From assembly GCA_963717725.1 (NCBI GenBank), contig CAVQWS010000019.1, forward strand, positions 62,001-126,000: 64,000 bases of DNA, read 5' to 3'. Made by a program: the position numbers and the translations under genes. Shown piece after piece: positions 55,891 through 63,442 of the stretch (within the stretch, counting starts at the first letter, position 1; the number at the start of each line of letters is the position of its first letter). The notes under the pieces were generated by a model that was not told where the DNA came from, made no database searches, and saw only the letters and a list, made by a program, of their open reading frames with translations. The DNA comes from AC-32 sp963717725. Its GTDB lineage: Bacteria > Actinomycetota > Thermoleophilia > Gaiellales > Gaiellaceae.

Positions 55891-56592
55891 GTGACTCTTC
55901 CGGGCGGCACCGTCACGTTTTTGTTCACCGACATCGAGGGCTCGACGCGCCTGCTGCAGGAGCTCGGCGACGACTACGGGCAGGTGGTGGCCGACCACCG
56001 GCGGCTGCTGCGCGAAGTCTTCCAGCAGGCTGGCGGCAAAGAGGTCGACGTCCAGGGCGATGCGTTCTTCTACTCGTTCCCACGTGCGCGCGACGGGGTC
56101 GGCGCGGCGGTCGCGGGGCAGCGCGCGCTCGCGGGCCACACCTGGCCGCAGGAAGCCCAGGTGCGCGTCCGCATGGGCCTCCACACGGGCGAGCCGATCG
56201 TCGGCGAGGAGGGCTATATCGGACTCGACGTCGTTCGGGCCGCGCGCATCTGCTCGGCCGGGCACGGGGGCCAGATCCTGATCTCGGAGACGACCCGGGC
56301 GCTGCTCGGCAACGAGCTGCCAAGCGGCGTCAGCGTCCGCGACCTCGGGCAGCAGCGGCTGAAGGACGTCCAGCACGAGCACGTCTACGAGCTCGCCCTG
56401 GAGGACTCGGCGCAGAAGTTCCCGCCGCTCAAGCAAGCGGAGAGCGAGGGCCGCGACGACCTCTCGCGCCGCTTCGAGGACAAGATCAACCGCTACGTCG
56501 AACAGCAGCTGGACAAGGCGTTCAGCAGCGCCACAGACCCCGGCGCGCCGCGGTCGCGTCGGTTCCCCTGGCGGCGCTCGCGCAAGACGTAG
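55891..56592 (+). CDS. Class III adenylate/guanylate cyclase-domain protein
   Basis: The 233-residue product has a class III cyclase catalytic domain: TVTFLFTDIEGSTRLLQELG (metal-binding Asp), KEVDVQGDAFFYSFPRARDG (second Asp), RVRMGLHTGEPIVGEEGYIG and VVRAARICSAGHGGQILISE. It would make a cyclic nucleotide in the cytosol. The C-terminal 50 residues are charged and end RRFPWRRSRKT. GTG 55891 fits the normal family start (LPGGTVTFLF). An in-frame ATG at 55843 lies in the inserted element and would add 16 unrelated residues. Confidence 0.88.
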   Translation: MTLPGGTVTFLFTDIEGSTRLLQELGDDYGQVVADHRRLLREVFQQAGGKEVDVQGDAFFYSFPRARDGVGAAVAGQRALAGHTWPQEAQVRVRMGLHTGEPIVGEEGYIGLDVVRAARICSAGHGGQILISETTRALLGNELPSGVSVRDLGQQRLKDVQHEHVYELALEDSAQKFPPLKQAESEGRDDLSRRFEDKINRYVEQQLDKAFSSATDPGAPRSRRFPWRRSRKT

Positions 56593-56601
56593 GCTCTGCC
56601 C

Positions 56602-57144
56602 GTGCTCCAACTCGAGACCGAGCGGCTGCTGCTCCGCGCGCCCGTGCCGGAGGACGCCGACGCGCTCGCGCCGATGTACGCCGACCCCGAAGTGATGCGC
56701 TACGTCGGCAACGGCCACACGCTCACGCGGCGAGAGACCGAGCGCTCGGTGCGGCGCATGGTCGAGCGCTGGGAGGCCGACGGCTTCGGGCTCTTCACGA
56801 CCGTGCGCACGGAGGATGAGGCCGTGATCGGCCGCGTCGGCCTGCTCGTCTGGAACACCGACACCTGGGAGCCGACGACCCGGGCCGCCGCACCGAACGG
56901 GCCGACCGAAGTCGAGGTCGGCTACACGCTCGGGCGTGACTACTGGGGCCAGGGCTTCGCGACCGAGGCGGCCGGCGCGGTGCGCGACTTCGCGCTCGGC
57001 GAGCTCGGCGCCGGCCGCCTGATCGCGCTGATCATCCACGGCAACACGGCGTCCGAAAACGTCGCGCGCAAGCTCGGGCTCGAGCACGAGCGGAACATCA
57101 TGCTCGGCCGGCGCGAGGCGCAGCTGTTCGCGCTCGAGGCATGA
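56602..57144 (+). CDS. GNAT acetyltransferase, RimJ/RimL type
   Basis: The 180-residue product (GTG 56602) starts LQLETERLLLRAPVPEDADA and has EVGYTLGRDYWGQGFATEAA and HGNTASENVARKLGLEHER, the RimJ/RimL pattern of N-terminal or small-molecule acetyltransferases. Target unknown. It lies nine bases after the cyclase stop and overlaps the decarboxylase start (ATGA), so the three form an operon. Confidence 0.87.
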   Translation: MLQLETERLLLRAPVPEDADALAPMYADPEVMRYVGNGHTLTRRETERSVRRMVERWEADGFGLFTTVRTEDEAVIGRVGLLVWNTDTWEPTTRAAAPNGPTEVEVGYTLGRDYWGQGFATEAAGAVRDFALGELGAGRLIALIIHGNTASENVARKLGLEHERNIMLGRREAQLFALEA

Positions 57145-58520
57145 GCGAGACCCACGACCTGCTGGCGCGCACGGCCCGGCTCGCGGCCGATTACGTCGAG
57201 AGCCTGGGCGAGCGGCCGGTCTTCCCGGACGTGACGCCGGAGCAGCTGCGCGACGCACTCGGCGGGCGGCTTCCCGACGATCCGGTCGAGCCGCAGCGGG
57301 TGATCGACGAGCTCGTGGCCGCGGCCGAGCCAGGCGTCGTCGCGCTGGGCAGCGGCCGCTACTTCGGCTTCGTGATCGGCGGGGCGCTGCCGGCCGCGCT
57401 CGCCGCCGACTGGCTCACCTCGACGTGGGACCAGAACGCCGGTCTCTACGTCGGCGGACCGTCGGCCTCCGTCGTCGAGCAGGTCACGCGCGGGTGGCTC
57501 GTCGACCTGCTCGGACTGCCGCCCGAGTCGTCAGTCGGCTTCGTCACCGGCACGCAGATGGCGCACGTGACCGGGCTCGCGGCCGCTCGCTTCCACGTGC
57601 TCGACGCGGTCGGCTGGGACGTCGGTACCAAGGGCCTGACCGGGGCGCCGCGCGTGACGGTGCTCGCCGGCGAGAAACGGCACGTGACCGTCGACCGCGC
57701 GCTGCGGCTGCTCGGGCTCGGCGCGCCCACGGTCGTCGCAAGCGATTCGGAGGGACGGCTCGTGCCCCAGGCTTTACGCGGGGCGCTCGGTGACGGCCCG
57801 ACGATCGTCTGCGCCCAGGCCGGCGAGGTGAACACCGGCGCCTTCGACCCGCTGCCGGAGATCGCCGACGCCTCCGAGGCCGCGGGCGCTTGGCTCCACG
57901 TCGACGGCGCGTTCGGGATCTGGGCCGCCGTCTCGCCGCGGCTGCGCCACCTCGTCGCGGGCCTCGAGCGCGCCGACTCGTGGACCACCGATGCACATAA
58001 ATGGCTGAACGTGCCCTACGACTCGGGGATCGTCCTCTGCAAGCACCCGGAGTCCCACCGCGCAGCGATGACGATCGCGGCCTCGTACCTGATCCAGGAC
58101 GAAGGCGCGCAGCGGGTGCGCGACGAGGTCGACTGGGTGCCCGAGTTCTCGCGCCGAGCGCGTGGCTTCACGGTCTACGCGGCGCTGCGCTCCCTCGGCC
58201 GCAGCGGCCTGGTCGAGCTGGTCGAGCGCTGCTGCGACGCGGCCACGCGCTTCGCCGAACGGATCGTCGAGCTCGAGGGCGTCGAACTGCTGAACGAGGT
58301 CGTGCTCAACCAGGTGCTCTTCTGTTTCGAGTCCGACGAGCGCACCGACGAGGTGCTCGCGCGCGTGCAGGAGAGTGGCCGCGTCTGGCTGAGCGGTACC
58401 ACCTGGGACGGTCGCAAGGCGATCCGCGTCTCCGTCTCGAACTGGCAGACCGGCGACGAGGAGATCGACCTGGCCGTCCAGGCCTTCGACGACTACGCGG
58501 GGAAGTCGCCGGCCCGGTAG
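57141..58520 (+). CDS. PLP-dependent decarboxylase, aromatic/glutamate type
   Basis: The 459-residue enzyme belongs to the group II PLP decarboxylase fold. The PLP lysine is in SWTTDAHKWLNVPYDSG, the Asp and His before it in AWLHVDGAFG, and VGFVTGTQMAHVTGLAAAR is the substrate/PLP phosphate region. Members include aromatic-L-amino-acid decarboxylases, but close bacterial relatives also act on other amino acids; the substrate cannot be told from sequence here. Its 3' end overlaps the lyase gene opposite by 28 bases. Confidence 0.87.
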   Translation: MSETHDLLARTARLAADYVESLGERPVFPDVTPEQLRDALGGRLPDDPVEPQRVIDELVAAAEPGVVALGSGRYFGFVIGGALPAALAADWLTSTWDQNAGLYVGGPSASVVEQVTRGWLVDLLGLPPESSVGFVTGTQMAHVTGLAAARFHVLDAVGWDVGTKGLTGAPRVTVLAGEKRHVTVDRALRLLGLGAPTVVASDSEGRLVPQALRGALGDGPTIVCAQAGEVNTGAFDPLPEIADASEAAGAWLHVDGAFGIWAAVSPRLRHLVAGLERADSWTTDAHKWLNVPYDSGIVLCKHPESHRAAMTIAASYLIQDEGAQRVRDEVDWVPEFSRRARGFTVYAALRSLGRSGLVELVERCCDAATRFAERIVELEGVELLNEVVLNQVLFCFESDERTDEVLARVQESGRVWLSGTTWDGRKAIRVSVSNWQTGDEEIDLAVQAFDDYAGKSPAR

Positions 58521-59353
58521 AGCTGGCCCTCGAGCTTCCGCCCGAAGATTCCCTCCAGCCAGGTCGAGATCGCGATCAGCGCGTCGAGGTCGATGCCGGT
58601 CTCGACGCCCTCGTGCTCGAGCAGGTAGACGAGATCCTCGGTCGCCACGTTGCCGCTCGCGCGCGGCGCGTACGGGCAGCCGCCGAGGCCGCCGACCGAC
58701 GCGTCGAGCACGGTCGCGCCCGCCTCCAGTGCTGCGAGCGCGTTCGCGTAGCCGGTGTTGCGCGTGTTGTGCCCGTGGAAGCCGGCCACGCCCGTGCGGT
58801 CGAGCAGCGAGCGGACCTCGCGCGGAGCGGCCACGCCGATCGTGTCGGCGAGGACGACCTCGGCCGAGTCGAAGCGGCCGGCGAGCTCCGCCACCCGTCC
58901 CGGGTCGACCCGCCCTTCGAACGGGCAGCCGAAGGCGACGCTGATCGTGACCGTCGCCGGCACCTGGGCCGCGGCCAGGATCCGATCGACGCGCGCGATC
59001 GCCTCGTCGAGCGAGGCGTTGCCGTTCTGGCGGTTGAACTCCTCCGTCGCGCCGAGGGTCGCGTTCACCCGGTCGAGCCCGGTCGCGGCGAAGCGCTCGT
59101 AGCCGCGCTCGTTGAGCACGAGGCCGGAGTACTCGGTACCTCGACGCGATAGCGGCTCGATCCCGGCGACCACCTCCTCGGCGCCGGCCATCTGCGGAAC
59201 GCGGTCGTCGCGCACGAAGCTGACGGCCTCGATGCGGGGCAAGCCGGCCGCGGCGAGCCGGTTGACGAGCTCGGCCCGCACGACCGGCTCCAGGGCCTCG
59301 TTCTCGTTCTGCAGCCCGTCGCGCGGGCCGACGTCGCAGATGGTGAGAGCCAA
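58493..59353 (-). CDS. Hydroxymethylglutaryl-CoA lyase
   Basis: The 286-residue product has the DRE-TIM metallolyase pattern: DVGPRDGLQNENEALEPVVR, VSFVRDDRVPQMAGAEEV, FHGHNTRNTGYANALAALEA and the flexible-loop Cys in GGLGGCPYAPRASGNVATED. It splits HMG-CoA to acetoacetate and acetyl-CoA in leucine breakdown. This fits a cell with two branched-chain-type importers, but no other leucine catabolic gene is in the window. Related lyases with other CoA substrates exist. Confidence 0.9.
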   Translation of the reverse strand: MALTICDVGPRDGLQNENEALEPVVRAELVNRLAAAGLPRIEAVSFVRDDRVPQMAGAEEVVAGIEPLSRRGTEYSGLVLNERGYERFAATGLDRVNATLGATEEFNRQNGNASLDEAIARVDRILAAAQVPATVTISVAFGCPFEGRVDPGRVAELAGRFDSAEVVLADTIGVAAPREVRSLLDRTGVAGFHGHNTRNTGYANALAALEAGATVLDASVGGLGGCPYAPRASGNVATEDLVYLLEHEGVETGIDLDALIAISTWLEGIFGRKLEGQLYRAGDFPA

Positions 59354-59356
59354 GCG

Positions 59357-59758
59357 CTACTCGTCGAGGCCGTACGAGTCGATGTGCTCCGGCTGGATGC
59401 GGACGGTGATCCGCTGCTCCTCCGGGTTTCGCCAGGGGTACTCGTCCTGGTCGAGGTACTTCTTCGCGAGCTTGTCGATCTGCCCGTCCGCACCATCGGT
59501 CGTCAGCTCGGCGCTGCCACTGACCGTGAGCCAGCGGTACTGATCCTGCGGGTCGAGCACGTTCAGCGACACGCGCGGGTTCTCCCGCAGATGCCGCTCC
59601 TTCGCGCGGCCGACGGCCGTGTTGAACATGACGGCCTGGTCGTCGACGTCGACCCAGACGACGGTCGTGTGCGGCGAGCCGTCCGAGCGCAGCGTCGTGA
59701 CCGCGCCGGCGAAGGGCTGCTCGAGGAAATCGCGCTGCTTCCGGTTCAGGGTTGCCAT
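59357..59758 (-). CDS. PPOX-class FMN/F420-binding oxidoreductase
   Basis: The 133-residue single-domain protein has the split-barrel flavin fold: FAGAVTTLRSDGSPHTTVVW, FNTAVGRAKERHLRENPRVS and YRWLTVSGSAELTTDG. Actinobacterial members often use F420 to reduce quinones, biliverdin or other compounds. It lies three bases upstream of the HMG-CoA lyase gene, so they may be cotranscribed. Cofactor choice cannot be decided here. Confidence 0.85.
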   Translation of the reverse strand: MATLNRKQRDFLEQPFAGAVTTLRSDGSPHTTVVWVDVDDQAVMFNTAVGRAKERHLRENPRVSLNVLDPQDQYRWLTVSGSAELTTDGADGQIDKLAKKYLDQDEYPWRNPEEQRITVRIQPEHIDSYGLDE

Positions 59759-59796
59759 TTTTGGGCTCCTTTCTCGATCGCTAGGCTAGTCGCTCG

Positions 59797-60033
59797 ATGG
59801 GAGCTGCCGTCCTCGTCGGTACGCAGAAGGGCCTGTTCGTCCTGACCAGTGACGAAACCCGTCGCGACTGGTGGGTCGAAGGCCCGCACCTGGAGGTCCT
59901 CCACGCGATGCGGGACCCGCAGCTGCGGCCGCTGGTGAACGTCTACGTCAACCGTACGCAGGTCGACGGGGTCGAGGGCGCAGTCGAGCCGGACGAGGAG
60001 ATCCGCTTGGTCGCCGCGGTCGCCGGCGGCTAG
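59797..60033 (+). CDS. Chimeric 78-residue ORF: sialidase-like start joined to MoaD/ThiS end
   Basis: The first 28 residues (MGAAVLVGTQKGLFVLTSDE) are the start of the BNR/sialidase-like repeat proteins that in actinobacteria are often followed by a MoaD gene. The last 35 residues (LRPLVNVYVNRTQV, then IRLVAAVAGG) are the C-terminal half of a MoaD/ThiS-type sulfur carrier with its Gly-Gly end. The body of the first protein and the front of the second are missing, and the join is in frame. It is probably a deletion between two neighbours. The remaining protein is unlikely to fold as a full beta-grasp domain. Confidence 0.6.
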   Translation: MGAAVLVGTQKGLFVLTSDETRRDWWVEGPHLEVLHAMRDPQLRPLVNVYVNRTQVDGVEGAVEPDEEIRLVAAVAGG

Positions 60034-60041
60034 TCCGGCAG

Positions 60042-60512
60042 ATGGAGGGCTGGGAGACCTGGCACCGGCAGGGACCTGACGGCGCGATCGAGTCGGAGCA
60101 GCGCGTCGCTCTGGTGCGCCCGGTGGTCGAGTTCTCGGAGGCGGGCGCGGAGAGGCTCGGGCGCTCCTACTGGCGCGAGGTTCGCGGATTGACCGGCTCG
60201 CTCGTGCGCCCGCGTGAGCACCGCGGCGCGCTCGAGCTGCGGCTGCTCGGCGGTCCGGTGCTGCTGCGCTTCGACCGGCCGATGATCGAGGCCAGCGAGA
60301 CGCGCGCCTTCTGCAGCTACCCGATCGCCGGCGGGCTGCTGACGCGCCGCGCGGGCGGGGAGCTCAGCTTCGAGCAGACCGCCGGCACACTCAGCTCGAC
60401 CGTTCGCGGCTTCTTCCCGCGCGCGGCGAACTACGACCGGCTCCAGGGCCGCGCGCACGTCGCGATCAGCCGCCGTTTCTTCCGGCGCCTGATCGCCGAG
60501 GCCGCACGATGA
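60042..60512 (+). CDS. Hypothetical protein, 156 residues
   Basis: ATG 60042 lies eight bases after the chimeric ORF. The product (MEGWETWHRQGPDGAIESEQ) has no signal peptide or membrane helix but a beta-rich middle (LTGSLVRPREHRGALELRLL, PVLLRFDRPMIEASETRAFC) and a Lys-poor, Arg-rich C-terminus. The stop overlaps the start of the oxidoreductase gene (ATGA). No family recognised; the tight coupling suggests a shared role with the SDR protein. Confidence 0.7.
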   Translation: MEGWETWHRQGPDGAIESEQRVALVRPVVEFSEAGAERLGRSYWREVRGLTGSLVRPREHRGALELRLLGGPVLLRFDRPMIEASETRAFCSYPIAGGLLTRRAGGELSFEQTAGTLSSTVRGFFPRAANYDRLQGRAHVAISRRFFRRLIAEAAR

Positions 60513-61381
60513 AGGTCATCGTCTTCGGCGCGACGGGCACGATCGGCCGGCCGCTCGTGGTGGAGCTCGTCAAACGGCACGAGGTCACGGCCGTCTCGCG
60601 CCACGAGCGGGCCGACGAGGCCAACGTCACGTGGGCACAGGCCGATGCGACCGACGCGGGCTCCGTCGCCCGCGTTCTCGAGGGCGCCGACATCGCCTAT
60701 TACCTCGTTCATTCGCTCGGGGCGACCGACTTCGAGGAGCGCGACCTGCAGGCGGCGGAGACGACCGCCGGCGCAGCCGAGCAGGCGGGCGTGAAGCAGC
60801 TGGTCTACCTCGGCGGTCTCGGCGACGATTCGCCCGACCTCTCGGCGCACCTGCGCAGCCGCCGGGAGACCGGGCGGCGCCTGGCCTCGACCTCGGTGCC
60901 CGTGACCACGCTGCGCGCCGCGATCGTGATCGGCCGCAACAGCGCCGCCTTCGAGACGATCGTCTCCCTGGTCGACCGCCTGCCGGCGATGGTCACGCCA
61001 CGCTGGGTCTCGACTCGGACGCAGCCGATCGCGCTCGAGGACGTGGTCGCCTACCTGGCCGGCGTCTGCGGGCTCGAGGAAGCGTTCGGCCAGGAGCTCG
61101 ACGTCGGCGGGCCCGAGGTGATGACCTACCGCGAGATGATGGAGCGGATCGCGAAGTTGCGCGGCAAGCGCCCCTTCATCGTCGAGGTGCCGGTGCTGAC
61201 GCCGTATCTCTCGTCGCTCTGGCTGCACGTGGTCACGCCGGTCAAGGCGGGAATCGCGCGGCCGCTGATCGAAGGACTGCGCAACGAGACGGTCGCCCAC
61301 GACGAGCGGATCCGCGAGCTCGTGCCGATCGAGCTCACGCCCTTCGACGTCGCCGTCCGCGCGGCGCTCGAGATCGGCTAG
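60509..61381 (+). CDS. NAD(P)-binding epimerase/NmrA-like SDR protein
   Basis: The 290-residue product has an N-terminal Rossmann fold (VIVFGATGTIGRPLVVELVK), GADIAYYLVHSLGATDFEER and YLGGLGDDSPDLSAHLRSR. It lacks the YxxxK pair of classical SDR enzymes, as do atypical SDRs of the NmrA/DUF2867 type. Substrate unknown. It converges on the MFS gene with stops overlapping in CTAG (61378-61381). Confidence 0.85.
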   Translation: MKVIVFGATGTIGRPLVVELVKRHEVTAVSRHERADEANVTWAQADATDAGSVARVLEGADIAYYLVHSLGATDFEERDLQAAETTAGAAEQAGVKQLVYLGGLGDDSPDLSAHLRSRRETGRRLASTSVPVTTLRAAIVIGRNSAAFETIVSLVDRLPAMVTPRWVSTRTQPIALEDVVAYLAGVCGLEEAFGQELDVGGPEVMTYREMMERIAKLRGKRPFIVEVPVLTPYLSSLWLHVVTPVKAGIARPLIEGLRNETVAHDERIRELVPIELTPFDVAVRAALEIG

Positions 61382-62718
61382 GCGAGGGCGCGGCCGCGGG
61401 TCTCGCGGCCGAAGATCGCGGCCACCAGCCCGCCGGCGGCCATCACGATCGCCACGAACGTGAGCGACCAGGTCGTCGAGCCAGTCGCGTCGTTCAGGTT
61501 GCCGAAGATGTACGGACCGGCGATCGCTGCGGTCTTGCCGACTCCCTCCATCACGCCGAAGGCGGTCGAGCGCAGCCGCGTCGGAAACGTCTCGGAGGTG
61601 TACGGGTAGACCGCGCCCCAGGCGCCGAGGTTGAAGAAGCCGACGAAGAAGAGCGCGGTCACGTAGACGCTCTCGGTGTCGGCGACAGCGAACGCGAACG
61701 CCGAGAGCCCGCCGAGGATCAGGAACATGGCCAGCGTCGGCTTGCGCCCGATCCGCTCGACCAGCCAGATCGCGGCCCCGTAGCCCGGGAACTGCGAGAG
61801 CGCGCTCAGGGTCAGCAGCAGGTAGACGTTGATCGAGAAGCTCTTCTCGGCCTGGAGCACGAACGGCAGCCAGAGGAAGAGTCCGTAGTAGGAGATGTTG
61901 AGCGCGATCCAGATCAGCGCCGTGGTCGTCGTCCGTGAGCGCAGGCGGTCGGCCCACAACTCGCGCACCGTCGAGCGCGGCTCCTCCGGCGGGGCCGTCA
62001 GCTCACCCGGCTCGACGGGCTTGCCCGTGATCTCGGTCAGCACTTCGGCCGCCTCCTCGCTGCGGCCATGTCGCGCCAGGAAGTAGGGGCTCTCCGGCAG
62101 CGAGCGCCGGACGACGAACGCGAGCAAGGCCGGGAAGGACGCGGCCAGGAAGAGCCAGCGCCAGCTGTTGGCGCCGCCGATGTTGTGCCCGATGAAGATC
62201 CACGAGAGGAAGGTCGCGAGCAGCAGCCCGACCGGCCACCAGAAGTCGAGGAAGACGAGCAGCCGCCCGCGCCGCTGCGGCGGCAGGTACTCGGTCAGCA
62301 TCGCCGGGTCGACGACCAGCATCCCGCCCAGCCCGAGGCCGGCGAGGAAGCGGAACGTCATCACCGACCACGGCCCCCACGAGAGCGCGGTCACCGCAGT
62401 GAAGATCGCGTACCAGAGGATCGAGTACTGGAAGATCGTCCGCCGCCCGATCCGGTCGGCCAGCCGGCCGAGCACCAGGGAGCCGCAGAGCGAGCCGGCC
62501 AGCGCGGCGCTGTTGACGAGGCCCTGCATCCGCCCGTTCAGGCCCCACTCCACGGCGAAGATCGGCGCGACGAAGCCGACGAGCAGGATCTCCATCGCCA
62601 CGAACGTCCAGGCGGCTCCGGTGACGAGGATGGCCTTCTTGTGGAAGCGCGAGAGACCTCCCTCGCGGAGGACCTGCTCGACGTCCCGGGCCGGGATTGC
62701 GACGTTGGCTGTCGTCAT
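61378..62718 (-). CDS. MFS permease, NiaP/SV2-like; possible niacin or sugar-porter family
   Basis: The 446-residue protein has 12 helices with the porter motifs LGRLADRIGRRTIFQYS, ESPYFLARHGRSEEAAEVL (the PESP(R/Y)-like segment of the sugar-porter branch) and YPYTSETFPTRLRSTAFGVM. NiaP-type nicotinate transporters belong to this branch. It lies 19 bases from the NrtR-like regulator on the other strand, and NrtR regulators control NAD and niacin genes in several actinobacteria, which makes niacin a plausible substrate (inference). Start ATG 62718; an upstream frame to 62790 would overlap the regulator. Confidence 0.82.
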   Translation of the reverse strand: MTTANVAIPARDVEQVLREGGLSRFHKKAILVTGAAWTFVAMEILLVGFVAPIFAVEWGLNGRMQGLVNSAALAGSLCGSLVLGRLADRIGRRTIFQYSILWYAIFTAVTALSWGPWSVMTFRFLAGLGLGGMLVVDPAMLTEYLPPQRRGRLLVFLDFWWPVGLLLATFLSWIFIGHNIGGANSWRWLFLAASFPALLAFVVRRSLPESPYFLARHGRSEEAAEVLTEITGKPVEPGELTAPPEEPRSTVRELWADRLRSRTTTTALIWIALNISYYGLFLWLPFVLQAEKSFSINVYLLLTLSALSQFPGYGAAIWLVERIGRKPTLAMFLILGGLSAFAFAVADTESVYVTALFFVGFFNLGAWGAVYPYTSETFPTRLRSTAFGVMEGVGKTAAIAGPYIFGNLNDATGSTTWSLTFVAIVMAAGGLVAAIFGRETRGRALA

Positions 62719-62727
62719 CTTCGGGTA

Positions 62728-62750
62728 GTTTTCGACTGTGGAGCGAAAAC
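62728..62750. promoter_or_regulatory. Palindrome over the NrtR-like start, probable operator
   Basis: GTTTTCG (62728-62734) and CGAAAAC (62744-62750) form a perfect 7-bp inverted repeat with a 9-base centre. It covers the start codon of the regulator and ends ten bases from the MFS start codon, so one bound dimer could block both genes. Confidence 0.5.
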
Positions 62751-63442
62751 CTCGGCGAGAGTCTACCAGCGCGCGACCGGCCCACGTCACGCTGGCGGTG
62801 GTGCTGCAGGTGCGCGAAGGGCGCCTTCAAGTCCTGCTCTGGCAGCGGGCGCGCGAGCCCTTCCTCGGCGCCTGGTCCCTCCCGGGCGGCTACCTCGAGC
62901 CGGGCGAGACGCTGGAGCAGTCGATCCGCGGCCACCTCGCCCAGAAGGTCGACGTCCGCGAGCTGGCCCACCTCGAGCAACTCGAGACGCTGAGCGACCC
63001 GAACCGCAACCCACTCGAGTGGGAGCTCGCGACCGCGTACCTCGGCCTCGTCCCGGCCGACCTCGACCCGGTCGTCCCGGAAGACACGCGCTGGCACCCG
63101 GTCTCACGCCTGCCGGAGCTCGCCTACGACCACCGCGCGATCGCGCTCGCGGGACGTGAACGGCTACGGGCGAAGCTCTCGTACACGAACATCGCGTTCG
63201 CACTCGCGCCGCCGGTGTTCACGATCTCGGAGCTACGCGAGCTGTACGTCGCCGCGCTGGGGCACGGGGTCTCGGCGACGAACCTGCAGCGCGTCCTCCT
63301 GCGGCGTGGCGTGCTCGAGCCAACGGGCGCGCGCCGCGAGCCCGGCCGCAGCGGCGGACGCCCGGCGGCGCTCTACCGCTTCCGCTCGCGCCGGCTCGAG
63401 ATCACGGATCAGTTCGCGGTGCTGCGCCCGCCGGAGCGCTAG
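62738..63442 (+). CDS. NrtR-like regulator: degenerate Nudix domain plus winged helix
   Basis: The 234-residue product has an N-terminal Nudix fold (LGAWSLPGGYLEPGETLEQS) whose catalytic part, normally REUxEExGU, reads RGHLAQK, so it has lost the metal-binding glutamates. LEQLETLSDPNRNPLEWELA and the C-terminal winged helix (PPVFTISELRELYVAALGHG, then GRSGGRPAALYRF) are the pattern of NrtR, the repressor of NAD biosynthesis or salvage that senses ADP-ribose. The start GTG 62738 is likely leaderless. Confidence 0.85.
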   Translation: MERKPRRESTSARPAHVTLAVVLQVREGRLQVLLWQRAREPFLGAWSLPGGYLEPGETLEQSIRGHLAQKVDVRELAHLEQLETLSDPNRNPLEWELATAYLGLVPADLDPVVPEDTRWHPVSRLPELAYDHRAIALAGRERLRAKLSYTNIAFALAPPVFTISELRELYVAALGHGVSATNLQRVLLRRGVLEPTGARREPGRSGGRPAALYRFRSRRLEITDQFAVLRPPER

